Shown: positions 8,713 to 18,484, counted from the stretch's first letter. The stretch is 39,011 nucleotides of DNA from JAWKTT01 sp041398965 (GCA_041398965.1 JAWKTT010000039.1:1-39011), one strand, 5' to 3'. Made by a program: numbers and translations. The notes: generated from the letters alone by a model not told the origin.

Positions 8713-10548
8713 TCACTCCATACTCCGGCGTGCCCCCGGACCGACAACCCGCAGGTGCCGGGTTGGCAGGAAGACTCGTCGCGACTGCTGGGCTTGTTGA
8801 TCATGATAATAAGGTGTCGATGGTCGCATTTCATTGTGCGACGGGACCGACTGACGGTTCGTGGAATCGTATCCCTGTTCCGACAGTCCGCCGGGAACTA
8901 ACCCACCCGCTGGCTGAATGTCCCCAGCCCCGGAGCCTTGGGGCCACTGGGCGATCGACGTGTTACGGTCGACACCTTCGCCCGCTTGCTGACTTCGTGG
9001 CGCGAAGCGAGACGGGATTGGCCCAGCAACGCCACGTTCACTTCCGCGAATGATCTCGGCAAACTGACCACTTCCAGTCGAAGCACTTGTCGCCCCTGCC
9101 CCACCAGGGATGAATCGACGATCGCCCCCCCCTTCAGCAGTTGCTTCGGGCCACTGAACCCCACCGCGTGAAACTCCCCCACGTCCCATGCTCGAATCGC
9201 CTCGAACCAACTCCATTCGTCTCAAGACATCGTTGTAGCCTGTGGAAGTTGATTGATGGTCATGCACAGGCGGTCCCTGCCCCGGCTGATAAGGTCCAGC
9301 CTGATACTGTCCCGGATGCTCTCGATCAACCAGCCCTTGCAGATGCGTTCCCTCTTGAATCGGCGACGGTTGTGGTCCTGTCGGCTGATAAGGATTCTGG
9401 GGAGAATACTGCGATTGATACTGTCCCTGCGAAAGTTGTGACGGGTTTTGAGAGGTCGTCCGAGGTTGCGGCTGATCTGGGCCATCAATGTAGATCGGCC
9501 CGTTCGACCGAGAGTGTTCTCGTTGATCGGCCCATGGATCGATTCCCCGATGCGAGCTGTTTTGCGACATCTGAGTCGGATTCCCCTGGGCATCGATCAC
9601 AATGGGACGCGAAGGCCGAGACTGACCGTCCCGATCGATGTTGGCGATGTGTTGTGCCAATTCGGACGGATGCACTCCCCGCTCGGAGACACCATCCGGC
9701 GCAAGCCGAGATTCGTGGCGCCCCCCCCACGGATCGGGTTGATACGACTGCATCGCCGTTTGTTGAATTCCTTGCCCCTGTTGCAACTGAGCATCCCGCC
9801 GAGCTTGTTCGACCTGAGCCACCACCTGCTGCGTGAGATCCGGCTCCTGTTTGTCACGACTTCCTGGTCGAAGATGTTCGAGATTGTTCTTGATCCTCCC
9901 TATCAAAGTCTGCTCCGGTTCGACTGCGGCAGCCGGAGCAGCACTCAACCGGGCAAGAGTTTGCTGAACCTGAGGCTGCGGCATTGCCTGGGCCAATACT
10001 TGCGAAGCAGCCGCCGTATTCCCCGCTTTCAAGTGAATCAGCGCCAGCTTCTCAGCGGCATCGACATACTGCGGCGACAACGCCAAGGCTCGTTCAAAAT
10101 ATGGCTTCGCTTCTGCCGATCGCCCCTGCAACACGAGCGAATACCCAGCATCATGCAGCAAGTCAGGGTTCTGCGGTGCCCCTTTCAGGGCAGTTCGATA
10201 GTGAGCCTCCGCAACCGAATACTGTTTCTGCAAGTCTGCGATAATCGCCAGGCGATGGTGGGCCACCACATGCTCCGGCGACTTCTGGACAACACTCTCA
10301 TAGTGAGACCGCGACTTCGCGAGTTCAGCCGGGTTCGCCTGATGCAGCGTAAACTCCCGGTCCCCCGCTGCCAGATGTTCTTCCACAGTCATCTGGGACT
10401 GGGCATCTGCCAGCATCTCGGGATGTTCAGCCTTCGAATTCCAAAACCCGCCCAAGAGCTTGCCCGACTGACAACCGGCACCACAGAATGCACACAACAG
10501 CATCAACGAATAAACGAGTCGACCCCGCTTCGAGACGGCTCCCGCCAT
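8713..10548 (-). CDS. TPR-repeat lipoprotein, TadD-like, with long disordered tail
   Basis: The ATG at 10548 is followed by a signal peptide (MAGAVSKRGRLVYSLMLLC...) ending in a lipidatable cysteine (CGAGC); the open frame reaches back to 10797, but the extra 83 residues look non-coding. The product has 611 residues. About residues 50-200 form tetratricopeptide repeats, for example VAHHRLAIIADLQKQYSVAE, LLHDAGYSLVLQGRSAEAK and VDAAEKLALIHLKAGNTAA. The remaining ~400 residues are Gln/Pro/Ser/Gly-rich and probably disordered. TadD of Tad pilus loci is a TPR lipoprotein that helps pilotin-type assembly, and this gene lies downstream of TadG and TadE on the same strand, so a TadD-like role is a reasonable inference, not shown. 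The end appears artificially truncated (see the degenerate region that follows). Confidence 0.7.
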   Translation of the reverse strand: MAGAVSKRGRLVYSLMLLCAFCGAGCQSGKLLGGFWNSKAEHPEMLADAQSQMTVEEHLAAGDREFTLHQANPAELAKSRSHYESVVQKSPEHVVAHHRLAIIADLQKQYSVAEAHYRTALKGAPQNPDLLHDAGYSLVLQGRSAEAKPYFERALALSPQYVDAAEKLALIHLKAGNTAAASQVLAQAMPQPQVQQTLARLSAAPAAAVEPEQTLIGRIKNNLEHLRPGSRDKQEPDLTQQVVAQVEQARRDAQLQQGQGIQQTAMQSYQPDPWGGRHESRLAPDGVSERGVHPSELAQHIANIDRDGQSRPSRPIVIDAQGNPTQMSQNSSHRGIDPWADQREHSRSNGPIYIDGPDQPQPRTTSQNPSQLSQGQYQSQYSPQNPYQPTGPQPSPIQEGTHLQGLVDREHPGQYQAGPYQPGQGPPVHDHQSTSTGYNDVLRRMELVRGDSSMGRGGVSRGGVQWPEATAEGGGDRRFIPGGAGATSASTGSGQFAEIIRGSERGVAGPIPSRFAPRSQQAGEGVDRNTSIAQWPQGSGAGDIQPAGGLVPGGLSEQGYDSTNRQSVPSHNEMRPSTPYYHDQQAQQSRRVFLPTRHLRVVGPGARRSME

Positions 10549-11189
10549 CTGGCAGGAAACGTCGAGCGATCTCTCCTCAAAAAAGAGGTCGGACCGAACG
10601 AGAGGACCGGCAGCATCTGCCGATTCTTCAAAGAAACTGATCGTCTGAAACTGCGTATTCGCGCCACAAGGGCACGTTCTGGAGACGTCCATGTCCGCAG
10701 AACCCCAATCTGAAGGAAGTGATCTTAGGTCGCCGTTCGTTGCTCCGGGAGAGACAATTCGCCGTGTTTTCGCCGACAAATCGCCATCATGCCTCATTCA
10801 AGACGAGTCATCGATCGTCGTCGAAGACCGCCCACAGAGACGCAACAACAGGAATCTAACTCGCCCTGGAAACAGCGTCGAGCCAAATCTCCCCCCGATC
10901 ACTCTCCCCAACCGCTCGTTTCCCCGTCAGAAACCCCCATTTCGATCGGCAGCCCGAGATTCCAGCCCCTTAACGGAACGGGCTCTCCCTACTTATCGAC
11001 ACCGCCACCGTTCTACCACCAGACCATCCTGACATCGTTCAGCGGGAATTCATCACTTAAATTACCGTTGTTGCTCCTTCTCCTCGACAGAAGCAAGGGG
11101 CGACAAGCCACTCGGTACGCCGAAGTCCACACGCTGCGGACTGCTCCCGTGGTTTGATGAAGTTAACAGAGTCGCCGGTTTAGAACAGC
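10549..11189. other. Intergenic region between TadE and the TPR lipoprotein gene
   Basis: About 640 bases, of which 10549-10797 stays open in the lipoprotein frame but lacks protein-like composition. This stretch should contain the promoter or leader of the TPR lipoprotein gene if it is not co-transcribed with TadE. I see no repeat, RNA gene or convincing promoter pair in it. Confidence 0.5.
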
Positions 11190-11660
11190 CTACTCGTGCC
11201 GCATGGCTGCAACTCCGGACAGCGATCGATTACTGAACCAAGTAATCGGAATCCAACTGACTTTGTCGTATGGAACCTCGACTGAGACAACACACAAGTC
11301 TCGCTTGTGAGCGCTCGCAACCTGATTATTTGCCGGCGGATTTCCGGTAAATTCCGTCACCGCCACGGAAACGGTGATGTCGGCTGCGGTCGTCCCGATC
11401 ATTTCTCCCAGAATATCCTCCACGGTGGTCGACACTTCGGCATTTGTGCTCCCAGTCATGATCCCGGCCCGGCAGCCCTCACGAGCAGCGTTGTTGAGCA
11501 ACTGCGCGACCATCATGGCCCGCCCCACCTCCACAATTCCCATAAGAACCAGAAAGAAAACTGGGAGTACGAGCGCCGTTTCCACCGTTGCAGCACCACG
11601 ACGCCGCGTCGGCGACTTCTTCCGAGACCCGGAACGATTGGTCGAGCGAAACCATTGCAT
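11190..11660 (-). CDS. tadE: TadE-like pseudopilin
   Basis: A 156-residue protein with a short basic N-terminus (RKKSPTRRRG) followed by GAATVETALVLPVFFLVLMG, the TadE signature: a prepilin-type segment with the conserved glutamate (ATVE) in front of a single transmembrane helix. The remainder is a small periplasmic domain with one late cysteine. TadE-type proteins are minor pseudopilins processed by TadV and needed for Flp/Tad pilus assembly or Tad-derived secretion. It lies 283 bases after the TadG-like gene on the same strand, which is the usual pairing. No TadA ATPase, TadB/TadC platform or Flp pilin is present in the window, so the rest of any Tad machine must lie elsewhere. Confidence 0.88.
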   Translation of the reverse strand: MQWFRSTNRSGSRKKSPTRRRGAATVETALVLPVFFLVLMGIVEVGRAMMVAQLLNNAAREGCRAGIMTGSTNAEVSTTVEDILGEMIGTTAADITVSVAVTEFTGNPPANNQVASAHKRDLCVVSVEVPYDKVSWIPITWFSNRSLSGVAAMRHE

Positions 11661-11943
11661 GTCAGAAATCCACTTGTTTTTGGGGGAAAAATAATCTCAA
11701 GGAACGACAGGCACTCGCGTGCTCCATCTCCCTGTCCCCAGCCTAGGCTCCGCGAGACTGAGAAAAAACCTTCAACTTGAAAACTCAACCAACAGCCCGT
11801 TGACGAACGACCGTGTGTCAGCACGTTTTTAAGCCGACACAAGTCACTCGCACCCCTCTTTTCCTGGACATCAAACGGTACGAGATCAGACGGGAAATCC
11901 TGACCTTCGTGTTTCAACGGTCTTCGAAGAACTGGAACACGAA

Positions 11944-13161
11944 CTAACGAATCAGTCCGGCTGGGGCAAAATACGAATCTGTCGTCACGGTAACATTCCC
12001 AGGAACCACGATGTCGGAGATAAAGGTTGCCGGTTGCACTTTGACGTATCGATTCTGCGGCTTCCCTCTCAAATTAACTGCCATCACGCGAACTCCCACC
12101 ATTTTGACAATTGTGTAATTCGCGTTATTGCCGTTTCCTGACACCTGTGAAAATATTGGCAGTAAGCGTGTCTGACCAATAATTGAAATCAAGTCATCCT
12201 CAATCCCATTACTCATCCCGGTATCACCGTTCAGGATCACCGGCCCATTACTAAAGTCCAACTCATTTCCAAAGGCCCCGTGAAAGTCTTCAGGGGTCAC
12301 TCCGTAACGAATCTGATTTCCTAAGTCAGCCGTGCTATTGTTCGCCTTGCCATTCGCACCGACAGCCTGAATGTCGACCGTCCCACGGTTTCCCGGTGGA
12401 AGATTCGGTGAACCAGTCGGATAGACGTTGACCTCTTTCACTCCATCGGACCCCGAAGTCACCGCGCCGGTCGTCGCGTCATAACGAACCGTGTCGGTCC
12501 CCGCTCCTGCAATCAGGGCGTCCCAACTCTGCTGATCCAATGCGATCGGGAGGATATCCGCGTTCCGTGAACTTCCCTGCTCAATGCGTATCCCAGTGCC
12601 GGGCAACACCGCCGATGTCGATGTCACCACAAGGTTGGCATCTTTGTTTCCAATCAGCGGCGCGAAAAACAATCCGAGCGGACCGTCACCATTCGTGCTT
12701 GCGACCTGATCACGTCGCAGTGTCACCTCCACCAGGTTATACGGGGCAACACCCCACTGTTTTTCCCAACTGTTGGTGTTGGAGTCCCATTGATACTTTC
12801 CAAGTCGAACGTCGCGAGCCCCATCCACATAAACAGCATTTACCCCCCCCGCGGAATTCGCGGCGGCCGTGGCGACGGCGGCTTGCTTTGCAGCAGTTTC
12901 CACCCCCTGGGCCGTCAATGCTGGTGCCCCCCCCAATCCCTCGCCTAACTCAATCGTTGCAGCCATGACAGCCGCATCGGCAGAGTTTTGGAGTTCTGTC
13001 CGAGCCAACGTTAGGTAGCCGAGGTCGATCGAAAAAGCCGCAAAGGCAAACACTAAGACGAGCAACATGGCTGAGAGCACAAAGACGCTGCCAGAACGGC
13101 GGGCATCACCGAAGCACTGCACAGCCAGCCGAAGCCTGATTGGTCGTTGAATCGATTTCAT
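11944..13161 (-). CDS. TadG-like protein (Tad pilus/secretion associated)
   Basis: A 405-residue protein starting at ATG 13161. After an amphipathic start comes GSVFVLSAMLLVLVFAFAAF, a single membrane segment, then SIDLGYLTLARTELQNSADAA, the conserved TadG-family stretch with A-D-A-A. The rest is periplasmic and beta-rich, with a final VTTDSYFAPAGLIR. Families annotated as TadG-like or DUF2134-like show exactly this order. TadG is inserted in the inner membrane and exposes a large domain that anchors or modulates the Tad pilus. Von Willebrand factor A motifs that occur in longer TadG proteins are not evident here. The upstream neighbour (13232-13999) ends 70 bases before this start, so the two are probably co-transcribed. 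Confidence 0.85.
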   Translation of the reverse strand: MKSIQRPIRLRLAVQCFGDARRSGSVFVLSAMLLVLVFAFAAFSIDLGYLTLARTELQNSADAAVMAATIELGEGLGGAPALTAQGVETAAKQAAVATAAANSAGGVNAVYVDGARDVRLGKYQWDSNTNSWEKQWGVAPYNLVEVTLRRDQVASTNGDGPLGLFFAPLIGNKDANLVVTSTSAVLPGTGIRIEQGSSRNADILPIALDQQSWDALIAGAGTDTVRYDATTGAVTSGSDGVKEVNVYPTGSPNLPPGNRGTVDIQAVGANGKANNSTADLGNQIRYGVTPEDFHGAFGNELDFSNGPVILNGDTGMSNGIEDDLISIIGQTRLLPIFSQVSGNGNNANYTIVKMVGVRVMAVNLRGKPQNRYVKVQPATFISDIVVPGNVTVTTDSYFAPAGLIR

Positions 13162-13231
13162 GGTGATCTACTCAATATGATTATGTTTGCTATCAAACAC
13201 GCCAAAATCGTGAGCCAACATCAAGTGTTCG

Positions 13232-13999
13232 TTATTCGGTCGGTGCATTCACTGGTGCCGGCCCCAGATTCGCATCGGCGACTTGATGAATTATGGTGTC
13301 TGTTTCGTCGACAATGACTTCACCATCGGACGTGTAATAGCGAATCCCAGCTCGCAGAAATCGATTGACACGATTGGCACCGTACGAGACCCTCGAATGC
13401 GTGATGGAGTTTTGTGCGTTATAACTGTTCAAGTTATGTCGCCAGGTCCAAAGTGCTAACCTTAGTTGCCCCTCGCCACCAAACTTTCCGAACGTCACGG
13501 AGTCGCCATTCTTGATCTCCAGGATCAACTTCGAGTCCTTCAACTCCACAACCGTTGTGTAACGAATGCGTTCGATTCCGATTGCCAGTTCTGCCGGATT
13601 CAGGTGTCGACGAGCCCCCATTCGGGAATCTCGAAACCAGCACTGAAGCTGCATCCCGCCGTCAACAAAATCGGGAACCGTCGAATGGTTGACCTCGAAG
13701 ATGCCGTGTGTCCCCAACTGGGGATCATCTGGACCAAAAACCGTCACAATCTGGGGAATGTCGAGTTCAGGATCCGGATTGGCGATATCCACGATCCACT
13801 CCTCCTCAACCCGGACGATGATCTTGCCACTCAGGGGATTATCCTCATCTGACTCGCTAGGCTCGACAGAGCCTTCGGTCGGCAGTTCCTGTCCCTGAAC
13901 TTCGGCAGGCAAAATACCCAGTCCACCACACAACATGGACATCAAAAAGATGCGTCGAACTGAATTCGGCATGCAGCAGAATGCGTTAAGCAAACTCAT
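13232..13999 (-). CDS. Secreted protein of unknown function, Tad-neighbour
   Basis: A 255-residue protein that I do not recognise. The ATG at 13999 has GGGAG eight bases upstream and is preferred over the ATG at 14041. The N-terminus carries a hydrophobic export signal (RRIFLMSMLCGGLGILPA, with VQGQ as a likely cleavage region). The mature protein has an acidic linker (SESDEDNPLSG), a region reading EEEWIVDIANPDPELDIPQI, and a body with many beta-strand patterns and Trp/Tyr residues (LRLALWTWRHNL, RAGIRYYTSDGEV). No catalytic motif is visible. Its position directly before TadG and after the large repeat protein suggests an accessory role in the same envelope structure, as an inference from synteny. 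Confidence 0.75.
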   Translation of the reverse strand: MSLLNAFCCMPNSVRRIFLMSMLCGGLGILPAEVQGQELPTEGSVEPSESDEDNPLSGKIIVRVEEEWIVDIANPDPELDIPQIVTVFGPDDPQLGTHGIFEVNHSTVPDFVDGGMQLQCWFRDSRMGARRHLNPAELAIGIERIRYTTVVELKDSKLILEIKNGDSVTFGKFGGEGQLRLALWTWRHNLNSYNAQNSITHSRVSYGANRVNRFLRAGIRYYTSDGEVIVDETDTIIHQVADANLGPAPVNAPTE

Positions 14000-14232
14000 C
14001 GTCAGGCTCCCAAGAAAGTGGTGTATCGGTAATCCAGCCATCTTCGAGAACTCGAAGACCTGTGACTTTGCGTCACTGCCTCACGGCAGTTTTGCCTTTT
14101 TCGAATAGACTTGGGGGACACCAAGCGGCTTCGCATCGCGTAGAAAGACGCACAACTGCCGTTTTCCCCGGCAAATTGACGCCCTTACCTTGACTCTAGC
14201 TCACCAATGGCGCCCTGACGGGCAAACTTGCC

Positions 14233-14397
14233 CTATTTTTCACAATTCTGTTGGCCGTTGTAATCGCTGCATTGCGGACAGTCTGATCCCAAGCACTTCT
14301 CACTCCGTTCATCGCAATGACACAGGCAGAACCAACGATTCGTACCGGTCGCCCCACGAAACGTTGACACGACAAGTTCATTGCCCTGAACTACCAT
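14233..14397 (-). CDS. Candidate cysteine-rich micro-ORF (54 residues)
   Basis: A short frame from ATG 14397 to the TAG at 14233-14235. Its C-terminal half reads RWFCLCHCDERSEKC and then GSDCPQCSDYNGQQNC, so six or seven cysteines are arranged as CxCxC...C....CxxC......C, a pattern typical of zinc- or disulfide-stabilised microproteins. The frame is the direct in-frame continuation of the 1192-residue gene after its TGA stop at 14425, with 27 bases between the stop and this ATG, and three more cysteines encoded in that linker. A GGGAG lies only one base from the ATG, too close for an ideal ribosome binding site, so translation could depend on coupling to the upstream gene or on stop-codon readthrough. 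The coding call is tentative. Confidence 0.4.
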   Translation of the reverse strand: MVVQGNELVVSTFRGATGTNRWFCLCHCDERSEKCLGSDCPQCSDYNGQQNCEK

Positions 14398-14424
14398 TCT
14401 CCCGCCGCAACAGCAAGCGGAGTG

Positions 14425-17400
14425 TCACTCACCTTCACGAGCCTTGGGGCCTGTTTCTGGAATCGAGGACGGCGGCGGGGCCTGTTTCTGAATCCATTGC
14501 TCGGCCGTCGACCGGGCACTGGGGACCCCCGGGATGAACCAGTCGGTGACTTCATACTGCTGGACCCGAATCGGTTCTCCCACCTGATACTGCGGGAAGA
14601 ACTGGGACGAGGATGTCAGCGTTCCGAACAACTCGATCCCTTCGAAGCACTCCGAGGCAGAGTCCAGTTTCATCGTGAGGGTTTCTTGAAACGGGAATGT
14701 CCCCATCTGAAAATCGACCAAGACCGACTTTCCCTCTTCAGCCAGGTCATCCGGTAACTCGAGCAGTTGATGTGACAATCGTTGCACGCGCCGAGTAACT
14801 TGCCGCTCTCGATCCCAACGCAATGCCAGACACTTTGCTTCGATCCGCGATCCACACTCTGTCCAAACGACATGGCTGTCTGGCGACTTCGGAAAGTCCT
14901 TATGAAAAATCGAAGCCCGTACCAGAGATTTTGACGTCGCATCATAAACGACCCGCTCTGATTGTGGGCCATCTTCGACAGGACAAAACGCCTTAAGAAT
15001 CTGGCGCCTACGAAATCCCGAGACGTCACTGACATCAGGGGCTGTTTCGACAGAACTCAGGGCGACGGCGGTCGTCAAGGGAGCAATGTCCTTCCATACT
15101 CCACTCTCGCCCACCGGTTTGAGTCGCCAGAAATTACTATGCATCACCCGCAAGTCGAACGTTTCTCCATCATAGGTGATTCGGAAAACGCGTTCCGACC
15201 AGTCATCTTTCCTGTGTAATTGCGACACAGTCACCGGCCCCGTGAGACTTTTCTCAAGGAGCGTTGACAATTCCTCTGCATCGGGACTCCATTCGCCCGG
15301 AAGATAGACGAGCGAAGGCCGATCAAATCGATACGGAAGACCAGGAGGGCATGCCCGACGCAGAGGCAACGCTTTCTCCGAAAACAGGACCTCTTGCAAA
15401 GCACTCTCAAAATAGAGCGCCCCAATCTCTCCCGCGCGAAATCGGGGGAGATCGTTGAGGATCGGAGAAAGATCTCCCCGGGCGACTGCCGCCCGAATGG
15501 CCCAGTGGTCAGCCTCTCCTGGAAACTTCTTCTGCATCTCATCCGCGAAATCAGCCGCAGTTGCTGACTGCCCACTTCTTAACAACGCCCCAAATCGGTC
15601 GGCGTAAATCTCCACATAGTCATACTCGTCCCAGTCCTGAAACATCCCTGGTTTGATGCGATCAAACCAGAGCAAATAGTTTTCGTCGTCCTTCTGTCGA
15701 GCATAATGCGTCAGTATTTCATAGATGGCCTCTTCCGAGGCCGCGAGTTTCCGCACATCCCCTTTCTTCAAAACAAGGTCGATCAGACGATCATCGGAGA
15801 GATAAAGTAATACATCCGTAATATCATCGCATTCCTCCAACAATAGCTCCACTGTTTCTTCGAGGCAGTCTCGCCGTCTTGAGACCTCGATCCACAGCGG
15901 CAGCACTTGACCGTAAAAGAAATAGGACTCTTCCTGACTCTTGGCGAGTTCTTCTCGACAACGACGATCTGCCTCGTCGAGTTCCCCAAGATGGATCGCT
16001 CGATGAATTTTCAGTATCGCAATATCCTGACCATCCTGGGACTTTCTCTCCCGCGATTTCAGAATCGAGTCAAAACGGTGAATATCCCAAGCCATCATCC
16101 GTAAAGCAACCTCTTGCCCCTTCCAGTTCGAGACTTCCAACATATCCAGGACATCGCTGTCTCGCAGATACCCGGGAGCAACCCACTCAATTCGCTCAGG
16201 GATATCGTGTTGAACATCGCCGAATCGATGATCGTCCTCTTTGACACGCGCGATTCTGACTCCCGCCAAAAGTGGACGATAAATGGAGATTGCCGACTTG
16301 TGATCTCCCAGATAGATCGCGACATCTCCGCTTAACAAGCGGAATCTATTGTTAAACTTAATCTCTTGCAATATCGGCTCAATGGCGATATGCAGTTGCT
16401 CGTTAATTAGAGCAGACTCTCGATCAGAGTCGATATCAATGAATGCCTCGATGATCGCCACCTTATCGGAAATACCGGCTATCGCCTCGGAATACTTTCC
16501 TAATGACTCCATCGCTTCCGCATATTTATTGAGTCGATGTTTCGCGACCCAACGTTCGGAGGAATAACCATACTCCTCGGCATCAACATTGCTTGGCACC
16601 CTGCCATCAGCCAAGTGGTAGCCTCGGTAAAAGTACTTCGCCGCCTCGGCGTCGTCCCCAGTGAGCCAGGCGATTTCCCCCGCAACCATCGTCTGCGTTT
16701 CGTGTAGTGCGGGATACTTCTGAAGCTGTGTATGAACCTCCTTCAGCCCCTTCAATCGCTGATAGGACATCACCCTTTCCGCCACTAACTTGGCGACTTC
16801 CTCACCGACGCCGAGACGCTCGGCGGCCTCGATGATCCGAACAACTGCGACTTCCTCTGCATTTGCCACGTGACGCGACAGAAGCCAGGAACTGCGAGGA
16901 TCGAGACAGAGGGCGTCGACTTCTCGCTGATTCGCCTCATCGACACTTCCCATCTTTCGCATCGCCCAAGCCTCGATGCCTAAAACCTCGGGTGTTGGAC
17001 CGACGTTCCTGCGGTAAACTTCGCATTGCCGCTTTGCCTCATCCGCCTCCCCCTTGGCCTGGGCGACCCTCGCGAGCAGAAGCGATTTCCCCGGAATGCG
17101 GTCCCCATCGGTGATCGCCTCGGCGAGGGACTTCGCTTCCGACGTTTCTCCAATCGTGATCCAATGCGATGCCAACTCGAAACGCAAAACATCCGCCGCC
17201 ACGCCAGAGACACCTGGCAACAGCAGGCTCACCGCCCTGAGTTGATCTGCTGCCCCCTCGTAGTCATATTCACTAACGAGGTCATTTGCTGACGACAACT
17301 CGGAAAACGCGCCGCTGCTCGATTTGGTGCTCGACTGGTAGCGAATGGCAACCAAAGAACTCTCCGGGTATCCAACGTCGACTCGCTCCCAGTCCACAAG

Positions 17401-18003
17401 CATCCAACGTACCGGCCCACGTTCCAGCCAGAACCGATATGGCTCTGTTCGGAAGTCATCTCCCGACACAAGTATCAGTAACTCTGCCGCATCGGAACTG
17501 GTGGAGAGGTCTATGCTTGTGACCTGATAATGATTCGACGACGGAGGTGGCTGAATACTCCATGCGCCATAGACCTCAAACTCACGCACCTCATCCGTCC
17601 TCAGGCCATTCAGTGATCCGCTTGCAATGGACCGCTTGAGCAGACGATCAACCGCAACACGGTCTCTTTCGATCTCGTCTTCTTGGAACGAATCGTCGGC
17701 AAAGGCCCAGTCGACAACTTCCATGAGGTCTCGCCGAACGGTGTCGTCGATCCCCACGATCGACGCTTCCTCAGGGTCGAGGGCGGGTGCGATGGATTCC
17801 CGACGTTCGGCCACCGTCTCGACTTGTGGTTCAACGTGCAGGGGCTTCAGAAAATTTTGGTATATTACGATCGCGAACACGACGAGCGATGCCGTCGCAA
17901 TCCCGACTCCGACAAATCCTATAATGAGGCACGTACGAACCGACGTATCGGGTTCTTCCACGTAGGCACTCTTTCGCTTGAATTCGATGTCATTCTCGTC
18001 CAC
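14425..18003 (-). CDS. Giant membrane-anchored helical-repeat protein with DUF2314-like C-terminus
   Basis: A 1192-residue protein starting with GTG at 18003 (AGG eight bases upstream). Residues 25-52 (CLIIGFVGVGIATASLVVFA) are a single membrane helix preceded by a charged cytoplasmic tail. About residues 230-800 show TPR/SEL1-like helix pairs such as SLLLARVAQAKGEADEAKRQ, AGEIAWLTGDDAEAAKYFYR and LKIHRAIHLGELDEADRRC. Near the end, FQETLTMKLDS, FEGIELFGTLTSS and YQVGEPIRVQQYEVTDWFI match the general shape of DUF2314 domains, which end in a 'DW' motif; this is my reading, not a search result. It is the most upstream gene of the Tad-like minus-strand group. Function is unknown; a scaffold in the periplasm or paryphoplasm is the natural inference. 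Confidence 0.8.
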   Translation of the reverse strand: MDENDIEFKRKSAYVEEPDTSVRTCLIIGFVGVGIATASLVVFAIVIYQNFLKPLHVEPQVETVAERRESIAPALDPEEASIVGIDDTVRRDLMEVVDWAFADDSFQEDEIERDRVAVDRLLKRSIASGSLNGLRTDEVREFEVYGAWSIQPPPSSNHYQVTSIDLSTSSDAAELLILVSGDDFRTEPYRFWLERGPVRWMLVDWERVDVGYPESSLVAIRYQSSTKSSSGAFSELSSANDLVSEYDYEGAADQLRAVSLLLPGVSGVAADVLRFELASHWITIGETSEAKSLAEAITDGDRIPGKSLLLARVAQAKGEADEAKRQCEVYRRNVGPTPEVLGIEAWAMRKMGSVDEANQREVDALCLDPRSSWLLSRHVANAEEVAVVRIIEAAERLGVGEEVAKLVAERVMSYQRLKGLKEVHTQLQKYPALHETQTMVAGEIAWLTGDDAEAAKYFYRGYHLADGRVPSNVDAEEYGYSSERWVAKHRLNKYAEAMESLGKYSEAIAGISDKVAIIEAFIDIDSDRESALINEQLHIAIEPILQEIKFNNRFRLLSGDVAIYLGDHKSAISIYRPLLAGVRIARVKEDDHRFGDVQHDIPERIEWVAPGYLRDSDVLDMLEVSNWKGQEVALRMMAWDIHRFDSILKSRERKSQDGQDIAILKIHRAIHLGELDEADRRCREELAKSQEESYFFYGQVLPLWIEVSRRRDCLEETVELLLEECDDITDVLLYLSDDRLIDLVLKKGDVRKLAASEEAIYEILTHYARQKDDENYLLWFDRIKPGMFQDWDEYDYVEIYADRFGALLRSGQSATAADFADEMQKKFPGEADHWAIRAAVARGDLSPILNDLPRFRAGEIGALYFESALQEVLFSEKALPLRRACPPGLPYRFDRPSLVYLPGEWSPDAEELSTLLEKSLTGPVTVSQLHRKDDWSERVFRITYDGETFDLRVMHSNFWRLKPVGESGVWKDIAPLTTAVALSSVETAPDVSDVSGFRRRQILKAFCPVEDGPQSERVVYDATSKSLVRASIFHKDFPKSPDSHVVWTECGSRIEAKCLALRWDRERQVTRRVQRLSHQLLELPDDLAEEGKSVLVDFQMGTFPFQETLTMKLDSASECFEGIELFGTLTSSSQFFPQYQVGEPIRVQQYEVTDWFIPGVPSARSTAEQWIQKQAPPPSSIPETGPKAREGE

Positions 18004-18484
18004 TTTGGCACCTGTTCATTTTTTTGAATACTAACCCCATCTTAGCAGCCGGTTGAACATCGTGGGTCAAGCATACCAGCCTGCCATGGTGCCGTTTGAT
18101 GCCTCGACAAGAAGGTCTAAAAGAAGCTCATGTCAGACTGAAATCTGACCCACGTTCGTTTTTCCACGGACTGTTCGACCCCCACGCCGATCAGGCACGA
18201 AAAGCCTTCTCCTGCGAATGAAGAGCCTACGCGATCTTCTAAGAAAAAACACGCATGCGACATCATGCCGATCGCGGAGCCCGCATGCTGACCATTCGGT
18301 CAGGCTCGAACGGGGACACTTCCTCAGGATGAACGAAGCGACCATTCTCCCGTCAACACTGCAAGACCCCGGCATGACATGGCGACCAGTCGCGTTGCGG
18401 ACCGGCATTTGATACGCTCTGCAAACGGCACTGGGACGGATGTTCCAGTGGGTGATTGTTGTCGTTTCTATCGAGGAGAGTGAC
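18004..18484. other. Divergent intergenic region
   Basis: About 480 bases separate the divergently transcribed giant protein and NHL propeller genes, so promoters for both must lie here. I could not fix a convincing -35/-10 pair. A small repeat (18061-18154) occupies the side nearest the giant gene, and a CTGACC/GGTCAG hairpin lies near 18287-18303. Confidence 0.5.
18061..18154. repeat. Inverted repeat, probable dispersed element
   Basis: CGTGGGTCA at 18061-18069 is the exact reverse complement of TGACCCACG at 18146-18154. Just inside the right end GTCAGA/TCTGAC forms a further hairpin (18132-18149). The layout fits a short palindromic element or a leader structure. Confidence 0.45.

Noticed and set aside
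9448..10713. 421-residue plus-strand frame over the TPR lipoprotein gene
   Set aside because: Arg/Leu-rich with no family resemblance; the minus strand has a signal peptide and TPR motifs.
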